A stretch of DNA of 64,000 nt from Bin87 sp965220105 (GTDB lineage: Bacteria > Chloroflexota > Dehalococcoidia > Lucifugimonadales > UBA3495), in the NCBI GenBank assembly GCA_965220105.1, contig OZ244811.1, positions 1,860,001 through 1,924,000 on the forward strand. The letters run 5' to 3'. Below are positions 15,403 to 24,375 of this stretch, one piece after another. Under the pieces are notes generated by a model. The model saw nothing but the letters and a program-made list of their open reading frames with translations, was not told where the DNA came from and ran no database searches. Both the position numbers and the translations under genes were made by a program. Numbering within the stretch: position 1 is the first letter of the stretch; each line of letters opens with the position of its first letter.

Positions 15403-16661
15403 TGACCACCGCGCCGCGACAGCATCTGGCCGACGGGTTGCAAGCGATTGACGCCCACCGAATTCGCCAGGATTTCCCGATTCTGCACCAGGAGATCAAC
15501 GGCAAGCCGCTGGTTTACCTGGACAACGCCGCCACCGCACAGAAGCCCCAGGCGGTGATCGATTCCATCGTCGACTACTACACCCGCAACAACGCCAACG
15601 TCCATCGGGGCGTGCACACCCTGAGCCAGCGCGCGACCGACGACTACGAGGCGGCCCGGGAAGCGGTGCGACGTTTCATCAACGCGCCGGACGCCTGCGA
15701 GGTTGTTTACGTGCGCGGCACCACCGAGGGCCTGAACCTGGTGGCCAGCAGCTACGGGCGCAAGTATTTCCGGGCGGGTGACGAGGTAATCATCACCGGC
15801 ATGGAACACCACTCCAACATAGTGCCCTGGCAGATACTGGGACAGGAGATCGGCGTAAAACTGCGGGTTATACCATTCAACGATGATGGTGAGCTCCTGC
15901 TGGACGAGTTTGAAACGATGCTGAACGACCGCACCCGCATGGTGTCGGTGGTGCATCAGTCCAACGCGCTGGGAACCGTCAATCCGGCCAGGACCATCAC
16001 CGAGCTGGCGCATGCCAAGGGTGTGCCGGTGATGCTGGACGTGGCGCAATCGGTACCGCACATGCCCTTGGACGTCCAGAACCTCGGGGTCGACTTCGTG
16101 GCATTCTCCGGACACAAAATGTACGGGCCCACCGGGATCGGAGTGTTGTGGGGCCGGACGGAACTGCTGGACGCGATGCCCCCTTACCAGTCCGGCGGAG
16201 AGATGATCAAATCGGTGACGTACGAAAAGACCATCTACAACGACCTGCCGGCCAAATTTGAGGCCGGCACGCCGGACATCGCCGGCGCCATCGGGCTGGG
16301 AGCGGCGGTAGAGTATCTGGAAGCCATTGGAATGGAACGCATCGCCACCTACGAACAGGCCCTGATGCGTTACGGCGCGGAGCGGCTGGGTGATATTGAG
16401 GGAGTGCGGATTATCGGCAACGCGGCGGAAAAGGGCGGAGTTCTGTCCTTCGTGATGGACGTGGCCCACGCCCACGACATCGGCACGATCCTGGACGCGG
16501 AAGGGATCGCGGTACGGACCGGTCACCACTGCGCCCAACCGGTGATGGCGCGTTATAATATCGCGGCGACCGCTCGGGCGTCCTTGGCGATTTACAATAC
16601 AACGGATGATATCGACGCCCTGGTGAAAGCCATTGACCGGGTGATCGAGGTGTTTGGCTGA
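15402..16661 (+). CDS. sufS: Cysteine desulfurase SufS
   Basis: The 419-residue class V PLP enzyme removes sulfur from cysteine for cluster assembly. PLP-binding Lys is in VAFSGHKMYGPTGIGVLWGR, PLP-site His in ITGMEHHSNIVPWQ, and the catalytic Cys in RTGHHCAQPVM, which is the short-loop, group II (SufS) type. GTG 15402 overlaps the sufD stop, and its TGA overlaps the sufU ATG (TGATG), so translation is tightly coupled. Confidence 0.97.
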   Translation: MTTAPRQHLADGLQAIDAHRIRQDFPILHQEINGKPLVYLDNAATAQKPQAVIDSIVDYYTRNNANVHRGVHTLSQRATDDYEAAREAVRRFINAPDACEVVYVRGTTEGLNLVASSYGRKYFRAGDEVIITGMEHHSNIVPWQILGQEIGVKLRVIPFNDDGELLLDEFETMLNDRTRMVSVVHQSNALGTVNPARTITELAHAKGVPVMLDVAQSVPHMPLDVQNLGVDFVAFSGHKMYGPTGIGVLWGRTELLDAMPPYQSGGEMIKSVTYEKTIYNDLPAKFEAGTPDIAGAIGLGAAVEYLEAIGMERIATYEQALMRYGAERLGDIEGVRIIGNAAEKGGVLSFVMDVAHAHDIGTILDAEGIAVRTGHHCAQPVMARYNIAATARASLAIYNTTDDIDALVKAIDRVIEVFG

Positions 16662-17116
16662 TGGCATCTGACCTTGGAGACCTCTACCAGGAGATCCTGC
16701 TGGAGCACAACCGTCGTCCACGGAACTTCCGTACCGTGGACGACGCAACGCATCACGCCGACGGCTTCAACCCGCTTTGCGGCGACCAGATTTCGTTGCA
16801 ACTGAAGATTAACCCGGACAGCGGCGCGGTGGAGGACGTGGGATTTCAGGGACACGGCTGCGCCATCAGCCGGGCTTCGGCGTCGCTGCTGACCCAGGCG
16901 GTCAAAGGCGTAGCCGGGGAAGAGGTGGACGCGCTGTTCAAAGAGTTCCACCGGATGCTGACGGAGCCGAACGCCGAGGTGGACCTGGACCTGCTGGGAG
17001 ACCTGGAGATGCTGGGCGGCGTCATTGCCTACCCCACCCGCATCAAGTGCGCCATCCTGGCCTGGCACACGCTGAAAGCCGCGCTGGAAGGCCAGGGCAT
17101 AGCTACCACGGAGTAG
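16661..17116 (+). CDS. sufU: SufU-type sulfur-transfer/scaffold protein
   Basis: The 151-residue SufU accepts sulfur from SufS, as in Firmicutes, usually through a zinc site. The three zinc/catalytic cysteines are visible in FNPLCGDQISLQL, GHGCAISRASASLL and YPTRIKCAILAW, and the SufU-specific insertion between the second and third Cys (about residues 85-110) is present. The ATG overlaps the sufS stop. A second, more divergent copy follows directly. Confidence 0.93.
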   Translation: MASDLGDLYQEILLEHNRRPRNFRTVDDATHHADGFNPLCGDQISLQLKINPDSGAVEDVGFQGHGCAISRASASLLTQAVKGVAGEEVDALFKEFHRMLTEPNAEVDLDLLGDLEMLGGVIAYPTRIKCAILAWHTLKAALEGQGIATTE

Positions 17117-17146
17117 CGGCAAACGCGCCGGAGTTTGCACAGGGGA

Positions 17147-17608
17147 ATGCCGCAGGTACCCGACCAGTTTGATGCGCTCTACGGCGACGTCATTATGGAT
17201 CACTTTCGCAGTCCCCGGCATCGGGAGCGGCTGGCCGACCCGGATGTAGAAACGGAAGAATTCAATCCGTTTTGCGGCGACCGGGCGAATCTGCAGTTGC
17301 GGGTTGACGGCCCCCGCCATTCGTCCTCTACCATCTCCAGCGTGAGCGCCTACGCCGAAGGTTGCAGCATCATCCAGGCGTCGGCGTCGCTTTTGGCCGA
17401 TTCGGTGCGAGGACGCACGGTGAGCGAGGCGACCGACCTGTCCCAACTCTTTCGCGACCTGATGCAGGGCAAACCGTTGCCGCCGGTGGCCGTGGAGGAG
17501 CTGGGCGAACTGGAGGCGCTGGGTGTGGTGCGTCGGTACCCGGTGCGGATCAAGTGCGCCCTGCTGCCCTGGGTGGCGCTGGAAGAGAGTCTCAAGAGGC
17601 TGCGTTAG
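17147..17608 (+). CDS. Second SufU/IscU-like scaffold protein
   Basis: About 153 residues, clearly paralogous to the upstream sufU. It keeps all three cysteines: FNPFCGDRANLQLRV, YAEGCSIIQASASLL and YPVRIKCALLPWVAL. It also carries an extra loop (GPRHSSSTISSVS) and a shortened middle. The start is uncertain: ATG 17147 has AGGGGA almost touching it, and an in-frame TTG at 17135 is possible. It lies 30 bases after sufU, at the end of the operon. Keeping the cysteines while diverging elsewhere suggests a working second sulfur acceptor, not a decaying copy. Confidence 0.85.
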   Translation: MPQVPDQFDALYGDVIMDHFRSPRHRERLADPDVETEEFNPFCGDRANLQLRVDGPRHSSSTISSVSAYAEGCSIIQASASLLADSVRGRTVSEATDLSQLFRDLMQGKPLPPVAVEELGELEALGVVRRYPVRIKCALLPWVALEESLKRLR

Positions 17609-17641
17609 AGTCCGCCGGGCCGGGCGGGTACGCGGTGCGGC

Positions 17642-18142
17642 TTATTTTCCCTGGAGGCCGCGCAGGTAGGCGATGTGTCCCACGTGCTGGTAGAGTTCGC
17701 CGATTATCTGGCGGAACATGCCGGCGATGGACATGTCGGGCCGGCGTTCGCGCGGCACGGTTGCCATGTCGTCTGCCGACCGGGAGTTCAGGTAGGACAG
17801 GGTGGATTCCCGCACCGATGCGCGGTAGGCCAGAAAGTCGGCCAGGTCCAGGCGCGGGAAGTTGTTCACCTGGTCGGGGGTATGGCCGAAGCCGTTGTCC
17901 CGGGTGGGCAGGCCGAATTTATCGTTCCAGCCGCCCGTTTCCCACAATTCCGGCTGGAACTGGGCGAAGAACTGGATGAACATATCCTCAACGCGGACCA
18001 TGTGCCATAGAATCCAACCGATGGAGTTGGCATCCGGCGCCGGTTGCCACGCCAGCTCGTCGGGCGTGAGACCATCAAGGGCTTCCAGCAGGGATCCGGA
18101 TTCCTTTTCCAGTGCATCGGTGATAAATTCGTTCAGTGTCAT
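17642..18142 (-). CDS. DinB-like four-helix protein
   Basis: This 166-residue protein fits the DinB/YfiT-like metal-binding four-helix fold: LEALDGLTPDELAWQPAPDA, NSIGWILWHMVRVEDMFIQF and a C-terminal GELYQHVGHIAYLRGL. The putative metal-ligand histidines are in LWHMVRVED and YQHVGHI. These proteins include thiol-dependent S-transferases; no substrate can be assigned. ATG 18142 is preceded by GGGAG at a good distance; longer in-frame codons upstream have no ribosome site. Confidence 0.8.
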   Translation of the reverse strand: MTLNEFITDALEKESGSLLEALDGLTPDELAWQPAPDANSIGWILWHMVRVEDMFIQFFAQFQPELWETGGWNDKFGLPTRDNGFGHTPDQVNNFPRLDLADFLAYRASVRESTLSYLNSRSADDMATVPRERRPDMSIAGMFRQIIGELYQHVGHIAYLRGLQGK

Positions 18143-18186
18143 AACTCCAACTCCCAGTGGTGGTCGCCACAAATTCTGGTCAAGCC

Positions 18187-18699
18187 CTACGTAGTTGCCG
18201 GCGTCGACGGAGTGCGGGCAGCCATCTCCCGGTCGAGCAGCAGCAGGGCGTCGGGTCGACCGGTTACCATGCGAAGGGCCGCCACTACGTCGCGCACCGC
18301 TTTCTCCTCCTCCACCTGCTCGTTGACGAACCATTGCAGCATGACCTGGGTCGCGTAGTCCCCGTCGCCCACGGCGATGCCGTACAGCTCGTTGATGAGG
18401 CTGGACACATGCTGCTCGTGGGCCAGCGTTTCATGCATCACCTGGTCTACCGAATCGAACTCGACGGGCGGCTGGTCGATGGGCAGTAAGGCCACGGCGC
18501 CGTCCCGGTCCTGCACGTAGTCCAGGAGGCGGATGGCGTGGTCGTATTCTTCCTGGCTCTGTATCCGCATCCAGTGGGCGAAACCGGGCAAATCGACGGA
18601 ATCGCAAAAGGCAGACATGGAGAGGTACAGGTAAGACGAGTAGAATTCAGCGTTGATGTGCCGATTAATTGCCTGGCACATGGTATCGCTGATGGCCAT
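18187..18699 (-). CDS. ftnA: Ferritin
   Basis: The 170-residue ferritin stores iron as ferric oxide in a 24-subunit cage. Ferroxidase ligands are visible: Glu in NAEFYSSYLYLSMSAF, E-E-x-x-H in SQEEYDHAIRLLDY, and Glu/Gln in WFVNEQVEEEKAVRD. AGGAG six bases upstream supports ATG 18699. It is next to the Suf operon on the opposite strand, linking iron storage and iron use by position. Confidence 0.93.
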   Translation of the reverse strand: MAISDTMCQAINRHINAEFYSSYLYLSMSAFCDSVDLPGFAHWMRIQSQEEYDHAIRLLDYVQDRDGAVALLPIDQPPVEFDSVDQVMHETLAHEQHVSSLINELYGIAVGDGDYATQVMLQWFVNEQVEEEKAVRDVVAALRMVTGRPDALLLLDREMAARTPSTPATT

Positions 18700-18759
18700 G
18701 GGATTCTCCTGCGTGCGGGTTCTGGGCAACAACCTGCGGGCTAAACGATTGCTGGCCGT

Positions 18760-19569
18760 TCAGCTGTCGAGGATTCCGGTATCGAGGAATCCGGTGACGT
18801 TGTCGTAGAAGGCCTGGGGCCGTTCCAGCTGAGGGATGTGGCCGCACTGGGGTATGACGGAAAGGGTGGCGTTGGGGAGCAGGTCGCGGAAAGCATTGCC
18901 GTATTCCGGGGGAATAACCTGGTCGGAGTCGCCCCACAGGACCAGGGTGGGCATGGTGATGCGGTGCGCGCGCTTGGTCAGGCCGCGCTCGGGGATGGGC
19001 CAGGTGAACTTGGCGACGGATTGCAGGGTCTGCAACCGGTCCAGCGTGGCTTCCATGCGCTCTTCGATCCCTTCGGGAGCGGCGACGTAGGCATGGGCGA
19101 GGTCGCTTTCCGAGTCGTACCACAGCATCTCCCGCCGTTCGTCCGGCGTGAGGATGAAGAAATCAGCGACGGGGTGGTCTTCCAGCCACAAGCCCAGGGA
19201 GTTGACGAGAACCAGGCGCGAGACGCGTTCGGAGCGGTGGGCGGCGAGTTCCGCAGCGCAAAATCCGCCGTAGGAATGACCGATGACGTGGCAGCTATCA
19301 ATACCCAGGGCGTCCAGCAACTCTTCGTAAAACTGGACCAGGTCCCACAGGTCATCGAGATAGTTCAGGCCGGTGGACTCGGAAACCCCGGGATGCGCGG
19401 GAGCGAACACGTGGTATTTTTCCGCCAGCTGATCCAGAAAATCGGGCCAACCGACGTATCCGCCAGCGCCGTGCAGGAACAGCAAGGGATGGCCGGAGCC
19501 GCCCTCGGCGACCTGGACGCTGAACATACCGCCGCGAACGGACACCATGCGCTCACTGTGGGCAACCAT
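18760..19569 (-). CDS. Alpha/beta fold hydrolase
   Basis: The 269-residue protein has the nucleophile elbow GHSYGGFCAAELA (Ser), an oxyanion-hole segment LLFLHGAGGYVGWPDF, Asp in TLVLWGDSDQVIPPEYG and His in PQCGHIPQLERP. These fit an esterase, lipase or C-C hydrolase; the substrate is unknown. ATG 19569 is supported by GAGGTGAG upstream and by the family start; the open frame extends further without a ribosome site. Confidence 0.88.
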   Translation of the reverse strand: MVAHSERMVSVRGGMFSVQVAEGGSGHPLLFLHGAGGYVGWPDFLDQLAEKYHVFAPAHPGVSESTGLNYLDDLWDLVQFYEELLDALGIDSCHVIGHSYGGFCAAELAAHRSERVSRLVLVNSLGLWLEDHPVADFFILTPDERREMLWYDSESDLAHAYVAAPEGIEERMEATLDRLQTLQSVAKFTWPIPERGLTKRAHRITMPTLVLWGDSDQVIPPEYGNAFRDLLPNATLSVIPQCGHIPQLERPQAFYDNVTGFLDTGILDS

Positions 19570-19792
19570 CGTGGACTCACCTCTGAGATGTTCGGGAAAT
19601 TGTGCGCCGCCACCCGATGCGGTGCAAGCGGGTTGACCGGAAATCGCCGTATACGATACCACAATCGGTAGGTGGCCGGGATGGCCCTGCGACCGGCTCA
19701 GGGTGTGCGGGGTGAACTATCGGGGATGGCTACCGACAGGACGGTATCGCCCGACGGGAGCGCTTTACCCCCGACGGGTGTGCTTGCCCGTC

Positions 19793-19827
19793 GGGATTGC
19801 CACGTCGCTGCGCTCCTCGCAATGACC
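19793..19827 (+). repeat. TCATTGCGAG-family repeat, single arm
   Basis: Reads GGGATTGCCACGTCGCTGCG then CTCCTCGCAATGA. It is preceded by a cluster of CCCGACGGG / CCCGTCGGG inverted repeats (19750-19795) that can form hairpins. It lies in the 560-base interval between the hydrolase and pyrG. Confidence 0.7.
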
Positions 19828-19868
19828 GGGGGCAGGGTGACGGTCGCAGTTGCCGGGAGCGAGTATGT

Positions 19869-19898
19869 TTGACACCTTGGAATCGGGCCGCTTATAAT
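19869..19898 (+). promoter_or_regulatory. Consensus sigma-A promoter upstream of pyrG
   Basis: TTGACA (19869-19874), an 18-base spacer and TATAAT (19893-19898) match both boxes exactly. The predicted start is near 19905, leaving a leader of about 220 bases before pyrG. No G-run follows the start site, so the reiterative-transcription control known for Bacillus pyrG is not evident. No clear protein is encoded in the leader. Confidence 0.75.
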
Positions 19899-20126
19899 GT
19901 GGAATGTAACCAGTGTTCCAGGCGCGTCGGTGGACGTTGACGTGCAAATTGGCACAGACGACTCTACGCTCATGCGTTTTCGTTATGAATGCTGGTGTTT
20001 TCCCCGGACGGCAATATGTTGCCACTCATTATGCAGTATGACCGACGCCGGCGATTTGAATCGGCGGGAGTGTCATCAGCAAATCCCTTGCCGACCGTCA
20101 TCACGCCGTAAGCGCGACAGGTCTAT

Positions 20127-21773
20127 ATGCCCACCAAGTATATTTTTGTTACCGGGGGCGTGGTTAGCTCCATTGGAAAGGGTATTAGCGTGGCATCCAT
20201 CGGCAGGATCCTGAAGAGTCAGGGCCTGTCGGTCACGGTAATCAAACTGGACCCGTACCTCAATGTGGATCCGGGTACGATGTCGCCCTACCAGCACGGG
20301 GAGGTTTTCGTTACCAAGGACGGCGGCGAAACCGACCTGGACCTGGGGCACTACGAGCGGTTCATCGACGTCGAGCTGACGCGGGACAGCAATGTTACCG
20401 CCGGCCAGGTCTATATGACGTTAATTACCCGCGAGCGGCGGGGTGATTTTCTGGGCGGCACCATTCAAACGGTACCGCATTTGACCAACGAGATAAAAGA
20501 GCGTTTGACGGGACTGGCGCAAAGGTCCAACGCTGATGTGGTGGTGGTGGAAGTGGGTGGCACCGTCGGCGACATCGAGGGCCTGCCGTTCCTGGAAGCG
20601 ATCCGCCAGATGCGTAACGAGGTGGGTCGGAACAACGTGTTCTATATCCACCTCACGCTGCTACCCTACATCTCGGCGTCGGAAGAGTTGAAGACCAAGC
20701 CGACGCAGCATAGCGTCAAGGAGTTGCGGAGCATCGGTATCCAGCCGGACGCGCTGATTTGCCGGAGTGATACCGAGATAACCCGCAGCATCCGGGACAA
20801 GTTGTCCCTGTTCTGCGACGTGGATTCGGAAGCGGTGTTCCCCATGCCCACGGTGAACAACGTCTATGAGGTCCCGCTGATAATGGAGCAGTATGGGGTC
20901 AGTCGAACGTTGACCCAGATGCTGGGCCTGGATGGTCACTGCGAGTTGAGCGAGTGGCGCGAGCTGGTGAACCGGATGAACAGCGTGGAGGGCGAAGTTC
21001 CCATCGCCATCGTGGGCAAGTACGTTGAATATCCCGACTCGTACATGTCGGTTCGTGAGGCCGTGCGGCACGCGGCAACATCCTGCGGCCTGAAGGCGGA
21101 CGTGCGATGGGTGCACTCCGAGGCGGTGGAGCGAGACGGGCCCGACGTCCACCTGAAGGACGTCAGCGGGATCGTGGTTCCGGGCGGGTTTGGCTCGCGG
21201 GGCGTGCAAGGTATGGTGGACACCAGCCGGTACGCCCGGGATCGGGGAGTGCCTTACCTGGGATTGTGCCTGGGAATGCAGGTGATGATCATCGACTGGA
21301 CGCGGGACGTGGTTGGCCTGCGCCAGGCGAACTCATCCGAGTTGGACGCGGACTGTGAGCATCCGGTTATTGACATCATGCCCGGGCAGAAAGGGATAAC
21401 GAACCTGGGTGGCACGATGCGCCTGGGCCAATATCCGTGCCGACCGCAACCGAATACGCTGACCGCGCAGGTATATGGCGTCGGGGAAGTGATGGAACGC
21501 CACCGGCACCGTTATGAAGTGAACAACAAATACCGGGAGACGCTGGAATCGTCCGGTCTCGTGATGAGTGGCCTGTCGCCGGACGGCGAGCTGGTCGAGA
21601 CTGCTGAGGTGCCTGACCATCCGTTCATGGTGGGGGTGCAGTTCCATCCGGAGTTCCAGTCGCGGCCCAACCGGCCGCACCCGCTATTCAGCGCGCTGGT
21701 CGGAAAGGCGCGTAATACGATCCGGGAAGGAAGCCAGCTCCCCTTCCGACGTTCCAACTGGTGGTCCTTCTAA
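20127..21773 (+). CDS. pyrG: CTP synthase
   Basis: The 548-residue enzyme makes CTP from UTP, ATP and glutamine. The synthetase domain starts KYIFVTGGVVSSIGKGISVA and holds GTMSPYQHGEVFVTKDGGET and LGGTIQTVPHLTNEIK. The glutaminase domain has the nucleophile Cys in YLGLCLGMQVM and the His-Glu pair in VQFHPEFQSRP. The length is full. It has its own strong promoter, and transaldolase and rho follow on the same strand. Confidence 0.97.
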   Translation: MPTKYIFVTGGVVSSIGKGISVASIGRILKSQGLSVTVIKLDPYLNVDPGTMSPYQHGEVFVTKDGGETDLDLGHYERFIDVELTRDSNVTAGQVYMTLITRERRGDFLGGTIQTVPHLTNEIKERLTGLAQRSNADVVVVEVGGTVGDIEGLPFLEAIRQMRNEVGRNNVFYIHLTLLPYISASEELKTKPTQHSVKELRSIGIQPDALICRSDTEITRSIRDKLSLFCDVDSEAVFPMPTVNNVYEVPLIMEQYGVSRTLTQMLGLDGHCELSEWRELVNRMNSVEGEVPIAIVGKYVEYPDSYMSVREAVRHAATSCGLKADVRWVHSEAVERDGPDVHLKDVSGIVVPGGFGSRGVQGMVDTSRYARDRGVPYLGLCLGMQVMIIDWTRDVVGLRQANSSELDADCEHPVIDIMPGQKGITNLGGTMRLGQYPCRPQPNTLTAQVYGVGEVMERHRHRYEVNNKYRETLESSGLVMSGLSPDGELVETAEVPDHPFMVGVQFHPEFQSRPNRPHPLFSALVGKARNTIREGSQLPFRRSNWWSF

Positions 21774-21914
21774 CCGCAATATCAGTTCCGAGCGCCGGAC
21801 CCGATTCCGGTTCTGGCAACTTTATTCGAGTTGGGTTAACGGGGTCTACACCGGGCGGGTTGCCCACGAGGGTTTCCCGTTGATTCGACGACACCTCCCC
21901 GGGAGGATCAGGTA

Positions 21915-22574
21915 GTGAAACTGTTTCTGGACACGGCCAACATCGACGAAATTCGACAAGGCGCCGAGCTTGGCGTTATATCCGGCGTTACTACCAATCC
22001 GTCGCTGGCGGCCAAGGAAGGCATCGGCGGCGCTGCCGGCTACCGGGCCGCGGTGCAGGAAATAGCCGACATCATCGACGGTCCGATCTCGGTGGAAGTG
22101 GTTAGCACCGACGCCGCCGGAATGATCGCTGAAGGGCGCGACATCGCAGAGTGGATACCCAACCCCTGGGTGAAAATACCCAGCACCGAAGAAGGTTTGA
22201 AGGCCATCAGCGTGTTGGCGCGGGATGGCATACAGATCAATCAAACCCTCGTATTCTCGGTGAATCAGGCGCTGTTGGGCGCCAACGCCGGCAGCGCCGT
22301 GGTCAGTCCCTTCGTGGGCCGACTGGACGATATCGGGCAGGATGGGATGGCGCTGGTGGCGGACATCGTGGGTGTTTACCGGCAGCAGAACGTGGCGACG
22401 CAAGTTATGGCGGCCAGCATTCGCGGCCCGCGACATTGCGTGCTGGCCGCCGAAGCCGGCGCCCAGATATCCACCATACCGTACAACGTGTTGACCCAAA
22501 TGATAAAGCACCCCCTTACCGACGTCGGTCTGGCGCGATTCCTGCAAGACTGGCAACAGGCCTCCGGAGGCTGA
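21915..22574 (+). CDS. tal: Transaldolase, small TalC/MipB-like type
   Basis: The 219-residue TIM-barrel enzyme belongs to the short transaldolase / fructose-6-phosphate aldolase branch. It starts MKLFLDTANIDEIRQGAELG and continues VISGVTTNPSL, and the Schiff-base Lys is in NPWVKIPSTEEGLKA. C-terminal GAQISTIPYNVLTQMIKHPL is family-typical. Transaldolase activity is more likely than FSA, but residues alone do not decide. GTG 21915 is preceded by GGGAGG at seven bases. Confidence 0.93.
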   Translation: MKLFLDTANIDEIRQGAELGVISGVTTNPSLAAKEGIGGAAGYRAAVQEIADIIDGPISVEVVSTDAAGMIAEGRDIAEWIPNPWVKIPSTEEGLKAISVLARDGIQINQTLVFSVNQALLGANAGSAVVSPFVGRLDDIGQDGMALVADIVGVYRQQNVATQVMAASIRGPRHCVLAAEAGAQISTIPYNVLTQMIKHPLTDVGLARFLQDWQQASGG

Positions 22575-22578
22575 CGAC

Positions 22579-24033
22579 ATGGTTCGTTCCCGACCTACCA
22601 GCTCTACGACTGCTCCCCGCCGACGGCGGCGACCGCCGGCCGGCGGACCCAACGACGGCGATGTCGTCACCGACGCCAGCGAACCCCGGGAGGATGAATC
22701 CGTAGACACCCGTGGTTATTCCAATGGCGCCAACGGCTCCATCCCCGAACGATTGGTGGATGTGGCCGACCTGACCGCCATGGCCTACGACCAGTTGCTG
22801 GACCTGGCCCCCGAAGTGGGGTTCCGGGACGAGTCCGCCCTTACCGAATTGGGTCGGGATGCGCTGCTCCAGAAAATCCGCCTGGCGGCGGCCAACCGCA
22901 ACATGTTGACCGCCTCGGGAGTACTGGAGGTGATGGATGCCGGGCACGGCCTGCTGCGGTCGATGCAGTACCCGCCCGTAAATGGCGATGTTTTCGTGGG
23001 GCAGTCCCAAATTCGGCGTTTCAACCTGAAAACCGGCGATACCGTCACCGGTCTGGTGCGTCCGCCCAAAGAAGGCGAACGGCGCTTCGGCCTGACCCGA
23101 CCCACCAGCATCAACCTGCTGGAGCCGGATCAGCAGAAACCCGGCACGCGGCGTCTCTTCGAGTCCCTCACGCCCATCTTCCCCAACGACCATATTGTGC
23201 TGGAGCACGACAGCGGTGGAATATCCACGCGCATGATTGATCTGTTTGCTCCCATCGGGTTGGGTCAACGTGGGCTGGTGGTTTCTGCGCCCAAGGCCGG
23301 CAAGACTACGGTGTTGCGGCAGATTGCCGCGGCCGTTACGGAGAACCGGCCCGACGTCGTACTGATGGTAGTGCTCATCGGCGAGCGTCCCGAAGAGGTT
23401 ACCGAGATGCGCCGCGCGGTCCACGGCGACGTTTTTGCGTCTACCTTCGACGAGTCGGTGGAGGAGCAGTGCCGGGTGGCCGAACTGGCCGTGGAGCGGG
23501 CCAAGCGCCTGGTGGAAACGGGCCGGGACGTGGTCATCCTGCTGGACAGCATCACCCGCCTGACCCGGGCCTACAACCTGGCGTTGCCCACCTCAGGCCG
23601 CACGCTTTCCGGAGGCATCGATCCGGCGGCGCTCTATCCGGCCAAGCGGTTCATCGGCGCGGCGCGCAACCTGGAGGAAGGCGGTTCGCTGACCATCGTC
23701 GCCACCTGCCTGCTCGACACCGGCAGTCGAATGGACGAGGTCATCTACGAGGAATTCAAGGGCACGGGCAACATGGAGCTGCACTTGGACCGGCGCCTGG
23801 CCGACCAGCGTTACTTCCCGGCTATCGACGTGGTGCGGAGCGGCACCCGGCGGGAGGAACTGCTTTACGATTCGGAGGCGGTGCCGCAGATCTGGCTGTT
23901 GCGGCGAATGGTTACCCTGGCGTCCGGCGGCGACCAGGCCAACATGGGCGACGCCACCAAACGCGTCCTGGACCGGCTCTCGCGCACCCGCACCAACGCG
24001 GAGTTCCTCACCAACCTGACCAGAGACGCCTGA
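22579..24033 (+). CDS. rho: Transcription termination factor Rho
   Basis: The 484-residue hexameric RNA helicase has a basic, disordered N-terminal extension (first ~50 residues, RRRRRP), an RNA-binding CSD domain with NMLTASGVLEVM, LLRSMQYPPVNGDVFVGQSQ and IRRFNLKTGD, and the ATPase domain with Walker A SAPKAGKTTVLRQIA, Walker B DVVILLDSITRLTRAYN and the Q/R-loop regions (GGIDPAALYPAKRFIGAARN). It begins four bases after the transaldolase stop, so both are one operon. Confidence 0.97.
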   Translation: MVRSRPTSSTTAPRRRRRPPAGGPNDGDVVTDASEPREDESVDTRGYSNGANGSIPERLVDVADLTAMAYDQLLDLAPEVGFRDESALTELGRDALLQKIRLAAANRNMLTASGVLEVMDAGHGLLRSMQYPPVNGDVFVGQSQIRRFNLKTGDTVTGLVRPPKEGERRFGLTRPTSINLLEPDQQKPGTRRLFESLTPIFPNDHIVLEHDSGGISTRMIDLFAPIGLGQRGLVVSAPKAGKTTVLRQIAAAVTENRPDVVLMVVLIGERPEEVTEMRRAVHGDVFASTFDESVEEQCRVAELAVERAKRLVETGRDVVILLDSITRLTRAYNLALPTSGRTLSGGIDPAALYPAKRFIGAARNLEEGGSLTIVATCLLDTGSRMDEVIYEEFKGTGNMELHLDRRLADQRYFPAIDVVRSGTRREELLYDSEAVPQIWLLRRMVTLASGGDQANMGDATKRVLDRLSRTRTNAEFLTNLTRDA

Positions 24034-24063
24034 CGCCGCCGGCGACTACGCATCGGTACGACC

Positions 24064-24095
24064 AAAAAGGGGCGCAACACCATGCGCCCTTTTTT
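24064..24095 (+). terminator. Intrinsic terminator after rho
   Basis: AAAAAGGGGCGCA and TGCGCCCTTTTTT form a stem with one bulged G and a six-base loop, ending in a T-run, 30 bases past the rho stop. Confidence 0.85.
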
Positions 24096-24375
24096 GCGTT
24101 CATCGATCCAGCCGAAGCTCCAACCAGTGCCGCCGTCCGCGCTTTGCTGGTGTTGGTATCTCGTGATGATGGAGTCGGCAGGCCCGGTCCATTGCGGCGC
24201 GACCGGTGCTCCTGAAGCTAGATATCGGGATTGAGACGTTTGCCGGGTATGGTGCGTGCGTATGATTCCTCGTTATATGATGCGCAACGGGTTGGGGTGG
24301 GAGATTGGCGGAAACCCGGCTATGCTAAAATTAAGGGTCTGAATCGTAGAGTTGATCCTCCTACGGGAAAGAAGC
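24096..24375. other. Intergenic region before the two-component operon
   Basis: No gene, RNA or repeat recognised. TTGGCG (24305) and TAAAAT (24326) could form a weak promoter with a 15-base spacer. Confidence 0.4.

Noticed and set aside
15399..16748. 449-residue frame antisense to sufS
   Set aside because: Exact antisense of a gene with PLP and Cys motifs; no independent features.
19897..20214. 105-residue frame starting at the pyrG -10 box
   Set aside because: Its ATG lies in the promoter itself, it lacks a ribosome site and it overlaps pyrG in another frame.
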